A DNA stretch of 64,000 nucleotides from Liolophura sinensis. Taxonomy: Eukaryota; Mollusca; Polyplacophora; Chitonida; Chitonidae. Below the pieces are notes generated by a model. The model worked only from the letters and a program-made list of their open reading frames with translations. It searched no databases and was not told where the DNA came from. The position numbers were made by a program, and so were the translations under genes. The stretch is from contig NC_088295.1 of assembly GCF_032854445.1 (NCBI RefSeq), positions 93,119,805 through 93,183,804 of the forward strand. Reading direction: 5' to 3'. Positions 14,301 through 27,400 of this stretch are shown here, piece after piece (the first letter of the stretch is position 1; the number at the start of each line of letters is the position of its first letter).

Positions 14301-17300
14301 TCAATACTGTATCTCATGTGAGACGGCCAATACAATACCTCCAGGTAGGCCTTCATATCAATGCTGTGCATCACGTGAGGTGGCCAATACAGAACTTCCG
14401 CGTAGGCCTTCAAATCAATGCAGTGTTTCATATGAGATGGCCAATACAGGACCCCCAGGTAGGCCTTCAGATCAATACTGTATCTCATGTGAGACGGCCA
14501 ATACAATACCTCCAGGTAGGCCTTCATATCAATGCTGTGCATCACGTGAGGCGGCCAATACAGAACTTCCGCGTAGGCCTTCAAATCAGTGCAGTGTTTC
14601 ATGTGAGACGGCCAATACAGGACCTCCAGGTAAGCCTTCAAATCAATGCTGTGTCTCATGTGAGACGGCCAATACAGGACATCCAGGTAGGCCTTCAAAT
14701 CAATGCTGTGTTTCATGTGAGACGGCCAATACAGGACCTCCAGGTAGGCCATCAAATCGATGCTATGTTTCATGTGAGACGGCCAATACAGGACCTCCAG
14801 GTAGGCTTTCAAATCAATGCTGTGTCTCATGTGAAACGGGCAATACAGGACCTCCAGGTAGGCTTTTAAATCAATGCTGTGCCTCATGCTAGGCGGCCAA
14901 TAAGGACCTTCAGGTAGGCCATCAAATCAATGCTGTGTGTCATGTGAGACGGCCAATACAGGACCTCCAGGTACATGTAGGCTTTCGGATCTCTGGGTCC
15001 CCATAATACTGGCAACACAGGACCCCGAGATCACTGCTGTGCCTGTAATACTTTCGACACAGGACCCAAATAACTACCTCTGTGTAGGCCTTCAGATCAC
15101 TGGTGTGCCACTAATGCTGGCAAAACACCCATCGCCTTCTGTAATGTGGCTAACACAGGGGCCCTGGTAGGCCTTCAGATCGCTGTTGGGCCTCATGTGA
15201 TGTGGTCAGTGCAAGGGCTTTAGATACATGTAGGCCTATTGATCACTGGTGTTCCCATAATGCTGCCAACATAGGGCCCCCAAATAACTGCTGTGCCTTG
15301 TACTGTTGTCGTTTCTGCAGTTTTTATATGTCTGACCAAACATTCAATACACCGGTATCTGAGGTTGAGCTATTCCTGGGTTCATTTGTCAGTGATGAAT
15401 AATGCTTGGAATGTTTCACTTTTATGGCAGAAGTTAGGTTTATAGTGGAAGTATCCTGGTACCAGGGGCAAATGTCGGCCCTTCGCCGTGCTTTTGATAA
15501 GCAGGCCAACCATTATTTGATAAACAGGTCAACCGTTATCTGCCCATTACCGTGCTTTTGATAAACAGGTCAACCTATATCTGCCCATCGCCGTCCTTTT
15601 GATAACAGGCCAACTAATACCTGCCCATCGCCCTGCTTTTGATGAGGAGGCCAACCATTATCTGCTCTTTGCCGTGCTTTTGATAAGAAGGCCATCCATT
15701 ATCTGCCCTTTGCCGTGCTTTTGATAAGCAGGCCAACCATTATCTGCTCATCGCCGTGCTTTTGATAAACAGGCCAACCAATATCTGCCCATCGCCTTGC
15801 TTTTGATAAACAGGCCAACCAATATCTGCCCTTCAGGCAGCTTTTGATAAACGGACCAACCATTATCTGGCCTTCGCCGTGCCTTTGATAAACAGGCCAA
15901 CCAATATCTGCTCATCGCCTTGCTTTTGATAATCAGGTCAACCAATATCTGCCCATTACCGTGCTTTTGATAAACAGGCCAACCATTATCTGCCCTTTGC
16001 CGTGCTTTTGCTAAACAGGTCAACCAATATCTGCCTTTCGTCGTGCTTTTGATAAACAGGTCAACCAATATCTGCTCATCGCCTTGCTTTTGATAAACAG
16101 GCCAACCATTATCTCCCTATCACCATGCTTTAGGTAAGCAGACCAATCATTATCTGGCCTTTGCCGTACAGGCCAACCCATTATCTGGCCTTCGCCGTTC
16201 TTTTGATAAACAAGCCAGCTATTATCTGCCGATTGCCGTGCTTTTGATAAACACGCCAAACAATATCTGCCCATCGCCATGATTTTGATAAACAGGTTAA
16301 CGATTATCTGCCCATCGCCGTGCTTTTGATAAACAGGTCAACCGTTATCTGCCCATTACCGTGCTTTTGATAAACAGGTCAACCTATATCTGCCCATCGC
16401 CGTCCTTTTGATAACAGGCCAACTAATACCTGCCCATCGCCCTGCTTTTGATGAGGAGGCCAACCATTATCTGCTCTTTGCCGTGCTTTTGATAAGAAGG
16501 CCATCCATTATCTGCCCTTTTCCGTGCTTTTGATAAGCAGGCCAACCATTATCTGCTCATCGCCGTGCTTTTGATAAACAGGCCAACCAATATCTGCCCA
16601 TCGCCTTGCTTTTGATAAACAGGCCAACCAATATCTGCCCTTCAGGCAGCTTTTGATAAACGGGCCAACCATTATCTGGCCTTCGCCGTGCCTTTGATAA
16701 ACAGGCCAACCAATATCTGCCCATTACCGTGCTTTTGATAAACAGGCCAACCATTATCTGCCCTTTGCCGTGCTTTTGCTAAACAGGTCAACCAATATCT
16801 GCCTTTCGTCGTGCTTTTGATAAACAGGTCAACCAATATCTGCTCATCGCCTTGCTTTTGATAAACAGGCCAACCATTATCTCCCTATCACCATGCTTTA
16901 GGTAAGCAGACCAATCATTATCTGGCCTTTGCCGTACAGGCCAACCCATTATCTGGCCTTCGCCGTTCTTTTGATAAACAAGCCAGCTATTATCTGCCGA
17001 TTGCCGTGCTTTTGATAAACACGCCAAACAATATCTGCCCATCGCCATGATTTTGATAAACAGGTTAACGAATATCTGCCCCTCGCCGTTTTTTTTGATA
17101 AACAGGTCAACCAGTATCTGCCCATCGGCGTGCTTTTGATGAACAGGCCAAGCGTTATCTGGTCTTCGCCATGCTTTTGATAAACATGCCAGCTAATATC
17201 TGCCCATTGCCGTACTTTTGATAAACAGGCCAACCAATATCTGCCATCGCCGTACTTTTGATAAACAGGCCAACCCATCGCCGCGCTTTTGATAATCAGG

Positions 17301-20300
17301 TCAACCATTATCTGCCCTTCGCCGTGCTTTTGATGAACAGGCCAACTTCGATTGTGACGAAGTGACAATGTTTTACTCGGACGAGTCAGCGAAGTCTTAC
17401 CAAAGCTGGAAGTTTTGCATTAAACTGAGTAGTTACCTTGAGTTTACATATTTACGTTGATTGTTTGCTATCCAGGTTGTGAATATGCAGAGGCGACAAC
17501 AACAACACTTTTAGAGTTGACAACAGCACCAGTGACAACGACTGCAGAGGCAACAACAACTGCAGAGGTGACAACAACGCCTCCTGCAGAGGTGACAACA
17601 ATGCCTCCTGCAGAGTTGACAACTGTGCCAGCGACGACAACAACTACACAGGCGACAATCACAACAGAGGTGACAACAACCGCAGAGGCGACAACACCAA
17701 CACCTGCAGAGTTGACAACAGTGCCAGCGACAACGAGTGCAGAGGCGACAACAACTGCAGAGGAGACAAGAAGACTACCTGCAGAGGCGACAACAACAAC
17801 AGGGTTGACAACAACAGCAGTAGCGACAACAACCCCAGAGATGACAACAACTGTAGAGTCGACAAAAGTACTGGTGACAACAACTAACCGAGCAACAGTT
17901 ACTTCTGCAGCTAATACTGCAACTTTAGAGGCAACGACAACATCAGATACTACCACACCATCGGCAACAATTACACCAGGTTTGCTGATTTTTGGTAAAA
18001 TAATATGGTTTTGCCTAAAAACCGAACACAAAGCATAGTTAAGTTAAGTTGGTCATCAGTGAGCAATGTGAGTGAATTACACACCATCATGTTGTCCATG
18101 TAAATTGGTAATGAACGATGTAAATCAATGGCAGTTTTCAAGACAAAGGACTTTCCGGTTTGCAAGCTGGAAGCGATTGGAAATGTACCACAAAAATGAG
18201 CTCCATATGAAAGATATTTACAGTTAGTAATACGTTTATAATGTGGCTATTTGCAGCTAACGACCAAGCTAACCACATGGCATACATGACATACGCGTAG
18301 ATCGTACGTTCAAAATCAAATATCAAAGAGATATCACCATATACCCGCCAGTGTTTAAGTTTATCAAGAGTTTACAAAATCAGAAGAGTTGGGAACGGGG
18401 AGCGGAGTGGGTGAAAACATTAATGTGTAAGAAAAGGGATTTATTAATAAGGAAATATTGAATGTCTTGTTAAATTTGAATGAATTGGTCTTAAAACGCA
18501 ATATTTTACTTTCAAAAGTTTGTACGTATTCATTGTAGGAACAGGACACAAGTTCCATGCCCTTTAGTTTATGTTTGTGTACTTGTGTGTGTATAGGTCT
18601 AGATGTGTAGATAAACTGTCTTTTGTTCCCAAATGTATTTTACTACCAATCTTGGATGATGTTTATGTATTATTCAGTACATGTAACCTGAACGTGAACT
18701 TCGGTACAGTACACTCAGTAAACTCTATCTCCATGCATCTTGAGGAAAGATTTTGAAATTCTTTCTAATAGCCCTGTCTTTAATTTAAAATGTGTTCTGG
18801 TTTCAATTATGTTGCTAATGCAGGTAAGCTTATTGAAAATATTAACTATCGTTGAGAGGGGAGCTTTGTAGGGAGAGTTTGGCAATTACGATGTATATAG
18901 AGTGTGAATTTAAGTAACACGATAAAATATGGGTCTCTCTTCCTTTGGGTTGGCCTCATGGAGAGCTGCCTTATTTCCGCGACGCCTCGCGCCACTTCAC
19001 TCCTTCAAACATACCCCTAGCTATGTCACAACGTTCATCAGCCCGTCAAACACAGAGCCATATGTGTTATCACCGACCAGTTTGAAAAACCCAGGCCGAG
19101 ACAACTTAAGTAGGACAGGCTTCTACAACCCTTATGTATTGAAGGTTTAATGCTTGTTAGACTTCCAAGCGAATCCTGTGAGGATATGGTATACAGCTTC
19201 GTAGTTCTTGGCTCCTGTCTAATTTTTTGAACAAACAAAAATGGCCAATCAGATTGCTGCAGAAATACGGTTGAGGTAACTCTCCTTAGGAACTGTAAAA
19301 TGCCTAGCTAAATAAAACAGTTGCTTGTGGCTGTTATGTAGGCGGACCTTACCTTGTGAGAGAATTGATTGAATCGACCAATCCGATTTTTTTTGTGCGT
19401 TGATAAATTGGACAGAAAAAATATAACTTGAAACTGAGTGAATGTTGGGTCATAAGTCATTCTTTATCAACGTATTTTTAGCATTTTTGTGCAAAATGTG
19501 TACTTTTTGAAGAGTAGTACGTGGTGGGAGGTTTATTTAGTATGTTGCATTAGGATAACTGGTGATAAGAACCAGAGAATTACGTCAATTTAATTGGGGA
19601 TTTGTTAAGCCAGTGTTTTGTGTCCTCATCTTTTATTCAAGAACAAATGGACTGATCCTTCTAAAATTTAGAGACATATTAGTGACACACAGTGTAAAGA
19701 AAACATTGATATGTGGGCTCGCCACTGGTCGTGTATACGACATCATAAAAAAGTCATAAATATGCTCTTTTCATGGGAGTTCATGTTGAACTGCCGTCAA
19801 TATTTTTTTCGCTATAAGTGTTTAAATGACATCAGCCAATTTCAGAAATACAATAAGCCAGATTTTGTGGGTATATAGTCTTTAATAGCCTAGATAGTTG
19901 TCCATTGTTTTACAAAACTGACCTTATATCTCAATATACCAGCATCGCTGTGTTGCTAATTGTAACAAACTATGCCATGCCGTTAACTGCTCTGTATTAA
20001 CCATTCGTGAAACTATCAGCCGTTCTAGTTTCCATTTTGTACTCACAATTAAAATTGATGGCGGATATGCCCTGTAGAGAACACTTTGGAAATTCTGGCT
20101 AATATGCATATGTATGTTACGTTTGCTCATGGGATAAAGGTTAACAACATTGTCTCACCTAAGGACTTTTGAGGAAAGCTTTTTATTACTTGCATGTATA
20201 TACAGGGACTTATTGCAAATTCCAGGGATTATTGAAATTTTTCTTGTTTGGCTTTGCTCACCCAGCTTCCTCTACACATGAAACTCCTCAGCTTGTTTGG

Positions 20301-21344
20301 CTTTGCTCACCCAGCTTCCTCTACACATGAAACTCCCCGGCTTGTTTGGCTTTCCTCACTCAGCTTCCTCTACACACGGAAACTCCCCGGCTTGTTTGGC
20401 TTTGCTCACCTAGCTCCCTCTACACACGGAAACTCCCTGGCTTGTTTGGCTTTGCTCACCAAGCTTCCTCTACACATGAAACTCCCCAGCTTGTTTGGCT
20501 TTGCTCACCCAGCTTCCTCTACACATGAAACTCCCCAGCTTGTTTGGCTTTGCTCACCCAGCTTCCTCTACACATGAAACTCCTCAGCTTGTTTGGCTTT
20601 CCTCACTCAGCTTCCTCTACACACGGAAACTCCCCGGCTTGTTTGGCTTTGCTCACCTAGCTCCCTTTACACACGGAAACTCCCCGGCTTGTTTGGTTCT
20701 GTCCTCACCCAAATTCCTCTACACATGAAACTCCCCGGCTTACTTGGCTATACACACCCAGCTTCGTGTATTCATGAAAACTTCCAGGCTCATTGTGCCT
20801 GTATTTATCTAGCTTCACCCGGATACTCCACCGCTTATAAGATATTTCAGTTTGTTTGATAGCTATTTGACGCCATAGCCAAGAATGGATGAATGATTAT
20901 GGCTTAACGCCACATCGGCATCCCCATAGCCAAGATGTTTGGTCAGATACGACAATAGCGGAATTTACATATGGTGTAAAGCCGGGTTAGTTTGTCATCA
21001 TTTGGCTGTGTTCATCCGAAGTCCTTGTAAATTTTATTACTGATTCTTGACGACGTTTATCGAGGAAATGTCTTTTTGTAAGAGCTGTAAGTCTGAGCGC
21101 CAAACGTGATTTTCCTCTTCCCAGTTACCTGCACAGAAAGAGGTTCCTTACCATGGATCAAAGAGATTCTGGAGGACGGTGTTTGTGACACTAGTGTCTC
21201 ATCATGCCTTGAGCCGGTGTTGGATATGCTGGAGACAACCCCTGTACACGATACACCTAACCTTGTCTGCAAGTTTACACAGATAACAGTAAGGGATTCC
21301 TCTGTTTGTCTTTGGCCACACACACACACGCACACGCGCACGCG

Positions 21345-21404
<60 letters not shown>

Positions 21405-24400
21405 TGGAGGACCAATGATCTAGGCAAACAGCTCTGCAGATATATTCTTAACAACATAAAACAAGCACAAGAAACGAACATAATTTGCGATCTATTCTCT
21501 GGGCCAGTGGAAAGTACAGCAGCACGTATTGGAAGGGGATAAGATTTTGTAAAAGAACGAGATACCCTATTGGGTAGTTTAAACCTTTACACATATAGAT
21601 GTAAAGTTTATAGACAAACAAATAAAACGAACTGTACAGAGTATAGTTGTATGGGGTGTCTCACCGTAAACATTGGTACATCTCAGTGTTGGGCGCCTAG
21701 AATGATTTATTTGTTTATTTATTTGGTTTTACCCAGCTAAAATAAAGGCGTACGTACAGGGCAATAATCTCTTGAACATTTTCTAAATGATGTTTAATAC
21801 ACATGCTCAGTATGCACTTATTTCACCCAGTTTCGCCTACGGGGATTTAATACAGTTCTTTGCGTTTCCCTTCTTTCTTTGTATGTTTTCATTTGGAAAA
21901 ACAGAATCAGTGAATTCGTCTACATAAAATATGATACGCGTCAAAGATACTAAAAGTTGGCATCGAAACATGGGTGAAAAATAACTGGGCTTTGTTACAG
22001 AGAGACGTTGATTATGAGATAGCTAAGGATTTAATAAACACACTGGGCTCATTTTACAGGTGGATGAGATGGGCCCGCTGTTCACAGGACCAACAACGGT
22101 AGTGCCTGCTCGTTATATCAGCTGTAACAGTGTTGCCTGTCTGGTACCAAACCACACCATCCCCATCCTGGAGGGCAGAGTTTTGGCCGGGTGGTATGTG
22201 TCGGTCAGCGACGACGCCGACACGTTTGGTAACGAGTTGATATACCTGCCGTATGACAACCGCTGTGTGACTTGTACAGGTGTCAATGCGTTACCGATGT
22301 GCAGTTGGACGGTAAGTATAACATCAGCAAAACCTGCTGTGTGACTTGTACAGGTGTGATTGTGGTACCGGTGTGCAGTTGGGCGGTAAATATAACATTA
22401 GTAAAGCCTGTTGTCTGACTTGTAGAGGTGTAAATGTTGCACCAGAGGTCAGCTGGGCGGAAGGTATAACATCAGCAAAGTGTACTGCGTAATTTGTACA
22501 GGTGTAAATGTAGTATCGGTGTGCAGTTGAACAGTAAGCATAATATCAGCAAAGCCTGCTTTGTGACTTGTACAGGTGTAATTGTAATGCCGGTGTACAG
22601 TTGGACGGTAAGTATAACATCAGCAAAGCATGTAGCGTGATTTGTACAGGTGTAAATGTAGTATCGGTATGCAGTTGAACGGTAAGCATAATATCAGCAA
22701 AGCCTGTTGTTTAACTTGTACAGGTGTGAATGTGGTACCGGTGTGCAGTTGAACGGTAAGCATAATATCAGCAAAGCCTATTGTATGACTTGTACAGGTG
22801 TGAATGTGGCAGCTGTGTGCCGTTGAACGGTAAGCATAATATCAGCAAAGCCTATTGTATGACTTGTACAGGTGTGAATGTGGTACCGGTGTGCCGTTGA
22901 ACGGTAAGCATAATATCAGCAAAGCCTGTTGTTTGACTTGTACAGGTGTAAATGTGGTACCGATGTGCCGTTGATCGGCAATCATAATATCAGCCAAGCC
23001 TGTTGTGTGACTTGTACAGGTGTAAATGTGTGCACTTGAAGGGTAAGCATAATATTACCAAAGCCTGTTGTTTGACTTGTACAGGTGTAAATGTGGTACC
23101 AGTGTGCCGTTGATCGGCAATCATAATATCAGCCAAGCCTGTTGTGCGACTTGTACAGGTGTAAATGTGGTACCGGTGTGCAGTTGAAGGGTAAGCATAA
23201 TATTAGCAAAGCCTGTTGTTTAACTTGTACAGGTGTAAATGGGGTACTGGCGTGCCGTTGGACGGTAAGTATAACATCAGCAAAACCTGCTGTGTGACTT
23301 GTACAGGTGTAAATGTGGCATCGGTGTGCAGTTGAACGGTAAGCATAATATTACCAAAGCCTGTTGTTTGACTTGTACAGGTGTGAATGTGGTACCGGTG
23401 TGCAGTTGAACGGTAAGCATAATATCAGCAAAGCCTGTTGTCTGACTTGTACAGGTGTGAATGTGGCATCGGTGTGCCGTTGAACAGTAAGCATAATATC
23501 AGCAACGCCTGTTGTCTGACTTGTACAGGTGTGAATGTGACATTGGTGTGCAGTTGAATGGTAAGCATAATATCAGCAAAGCCTGTTGTGTGACTTGTAC
23601 AGGTGTAAATGTGGTACCGGTGTGCCGTTGAACAGTAAACATAATATCAGCAAAGCCTGTTGTCTGACTTGTACAGGTGTAAATGTGGTACCGGTGTGCC
23701 GTTGAATGGTAAACATAATATCAGCAAAGCCTGTTGTATGACTTGTACAGGTGTGAATGTGGCATCGGTGTGCCGTTGAATGGTAAACATAATATCAGCA
23801 AAGCCTGTTGTGTGACTTGTACAGGTGTGAATGTGGTACCGGTGTGCCGTTGAACGGTAAGCATAATATCAGCAAAGCCTGTTGTCTGACTTGTACAGGT
23901 GTGAATGTGGCATCGGTGTGCGGTTGAACGGTAAGCATAATATCAGCAAAGATGTCTATGTTACTTGTACAGGCATCAGTGTGGTACAAATGGTCAGCTG
24001 GACGGTAAGTATAACATCAGCAAAACCTGCTGTGTGACTTGTACAGGTGTGAATGTGGTACCAGTGTGAAGTTGGGCGGTAAATATAACATTAGTAAAGC
24101 CTGTTGTCTGACTTGTACAGCCAGAGGTCAGCTGGGCGGAAGGTATAACATCAGAAGGTGTGCTGTGTGACTTGTACAGGTGTGAATGTGGCAGCGGTGT
24201 GCCGTTGGACGGTAAGTATAATATTAGCATAGCTTACTGTGTGACTTGTACAGGTGTGATTGTGGTACCGGTGTGCAGTTGAACGATAAGCATAATATTA
24301 GCCAAGCCTGCTGTGTGACTTGTACAGGTGTGAATGTGGTACCGGTATGCAGTTGAACGGTAAGCATAATATCAGCAAAGCCTGTTGTTTGACTTGTACA

Positions 24401-27400
24401 GGTGTGATTGTGGTACCGGTATGCAGTTGAACAGTAAGCATAATATCAGCAAAGCCTATTGTGTGACTTGTACAGGTGTGAATGTGGTACGGGTATGCAG
24501 TTGAACAGTAAGCATTATATCAGCAAAGCCGTCTATGTTACGTGTACAGGAGTCAGTGTCAATGGTCAACTGGATGGCAAGTATAACATTAGCAGAGCCT
24601 GTAGTGTGACTTGTGCAGGTGTAAATGTGATACCAATTGTCAGCTGGGTAAAAGGTACAAACATCAGCAAAGCCTGTTGTGTGACTTGTACAAGTGTAAA
24701 TGTAATATGGGAGTAAGTACAGCATTAACAAAGCCTTTTGTGTAATTTGTGCGCGTGTAAATTTGATATAGGAGTAAGTATACCATCAGTAGGGCCTGTT
24801 GTGTGAATTATTAGGGTCTAAATGTGATATAGGAGTAAATATAATATCAGTAAAGCCTGTTACAGCCCATCTTTTGCAGTGATTTCACACAATGCCTCTG
24901 CCAAAGACTCCACATTTTGCCTCTGCTAGTGATTCCCCAATCTACCTCAGCCTGTGATTCTCCAGCCTCACTCTGCAAGTGATTCCAGTCTACCTCTGCA
25001 AGTGATTCCCCAACCTCCCTTTGCCAGGAATTCGCCAGCCTACCCCTGCTAGTGATTTCGCAGTCTGCCTCTGCTAGTGATTCCCCAACCTCCCTTTGCC
25101 AGGAATTCGCCAGCCTACCCCTGCTAGTGATTTCGCAGTCTACCTCTGCTAGTGATTCCCCAACCTCCCTTTGCCAGGAATTCACCAGCCTACCCCTGCT
25201 AGTGATTTCGCAGTCTACCTCTGCTAGTGATTCCCCAACCTCCCTTTGCCAGGAATTCGCCAGCCTACCCCTGCTAGTGATTTCGCAGTCTACCTCCTCT
25301 AGTGATTCCCCAGCCTATTTCTGCCAATGGATCCCCAGCCTACATCTGCCAATGATTCCACAGTCTACCTCTGCCAATGGTTTCTCAGTGTACCTCTGCC
25401 AGCAATTTCCCAGCCGACCTCTGCCAATGGTTCCCCAACCTACCCCTGCCAGTGGTTCCGCAGCCTACGTCTGTCAGTAATTCCCCCAGCCTACCTCTGC
25501 AAATAATTCCTCAGCCTACCTCCTCAAGTAATTCCTCAGCCTACCGCCGCTAGTAATTCCCCAGGCTAACTCTGCCAATGATCTCTCAGCCTACCTCAGC
25601 TAGGTGTTCCCCAGCCTCCCTCTGCTCATCATTTCTCAGTGTACCTCTGCCAGTGATTCCCCAGCCTACCTCTGCCAGTAATTCCCCAGCCTACCTCTGC
25701 CAGTGATTCCCCAGCCTACCTCTGTCAGTGATTCCCCAGCCTACCTCTGCCAGTAATTCTCCAGCCTACCTCTGCCAGTAATTCCCCAGTCTACCTCTGC
25801 CAGTAATTCCCCAGCCTACCTCTGCCAGTAATTCCCAGCCTACCTCTGTAAGTGATTCCCCAGCCTACTTCTGTCAGTAATTCCCAGCCTACCTCTGTAA
25901 GTGATTCCCCAGCCTACCTCTGTCAGTGATTCCCCAGCCTACTTCTGTCAGTAATTCTCCAGCCTACCTCTGTAAGTGATTCCCCAGCCTACCTCTGCCA
26001 GTAATTCCCAGCCTACCTCTGCCAGTGATTCCCCAGCCTACCTCTGTCAGTGATTCCCCAGCCTACCTCTGCCAGTAATTCTCCAGCCTACCTCTGTCAG
26101 TAATTCCCCAGCCTACATCTGTCAGTAATTCCCCAGCCTACCTCTGCCAGTAATTCCCCAGCCTACCTCTGCCAGTAATTCCCAGCCTACCTCTGCCAGT
26201 AATTCCCAGCCTACCTCTGCCAGTAATTCCCCAGCCTACCGCTGTCAGTAATTCCCCCAGCCTACCTCTGCCAGTAATTCCCCAGCCTACCTCTGCCAGT
26301 AATTCCCCAGACCTCTATCAGTGATTCCCCAGCCTACGTCTGCTAGTAATTCCCCAGCCTACCTCTGCCAGTAATTCCCAGCCTACCTGTGTAAGTGATT
26401 CCCCAGCCTACCTCTGTAAGTGATTCCCCAGCCTACTTCTGTCAGTAATTCCCAAGCCTACCTCTGTAAGTGATTCCCCAGCCTACCTCTGTAAGTGATT
26501 CCCCAGCCTACCTCTGCCAGTAATTCCCAAGCCTACCTCTGCCAGTGATTCCCCAGCCTACCTCTGCCAGTAATTCCCCAGCCTACCTCTGCCAGTGATT
26601 CCCCATCCTACCTCTGTCAGTGATTCCCCAGCCTACCTCTGCCAGTAATTCTCCAGCCTACCTCTGCTAGTAATTCCCCAGCCTACCTCTGTCAGTAATT
26701 CCCCCAGCCTACCTCTGCCAGTAATTCCCCAGCCTACCTCTGTAAGTGATTCCCCAGCGTACTTCTGTAAGTGATTCCCCAGCCTACCTCTGTAAGTGAT
26801 TCCCCAGCCTACTTCTGTCAGTAATTCCCAAGCCTACCTCTGCCAGTGATTCCCCAGCCTACCTCTGCCAATGGTTCCTAATCCTACCTCTGCCAGTCAT
26901 TCCCCAGCCATATTTCTGCTAGGGATTCCTCAGCCTAACTCTGGCAATGATTTCTCAGTGTAACACCTCTAGTCAATCCCCAGCCTCCCTCTGCCCATGA
27001 TTTCTCAGTGTACATCTGCCAGTGATTCCCCAGCCTACCTCTGCCAGTGATTCCCCAGCCTACCTCTGTCAGTAATTCCCCAGCCTACCTCTGCCAATGA
27101 TTTCTCAGCCTATCTCCGCAAGTCTTTCCCCAGCCTACCTCTGCCAATGATCTCTCAGCCTACCTCAGCTAGGTATTCCCCAGCCTCCCTCTGCCCATGA
27201 TTTCTCAGTGTACCTCTGTCAGTGATTCCCCAGCCTACCTCTGTCAGTAATTCCCCAGCCTACCTCTGCCAATGATTTCTCAGCCTACCACTGCAAGTCT
27301 TTCCCCAGCCTACCTCTGCCAATGATTTCTCAGCCTACCTCCGCTAGGGATTCCTCAGCCTAACTCTCCCTATGATTTCTCCGTGTAACACCTCTAGTCA

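Noticed and set aside
14105-14892. 260-, 246- and 205-codon frames on both strands
   Set aside because: They are by-products of a 57-bp (19-codon) repeat. Three frames open at once and none fits the spliced gene's phases.
18929-19150. 73-codon plus-strand frame in intron 7
   Set aside because: It has no splice signals in phase with the gene, no family resemblance, and overlaps a frame on the other strand.
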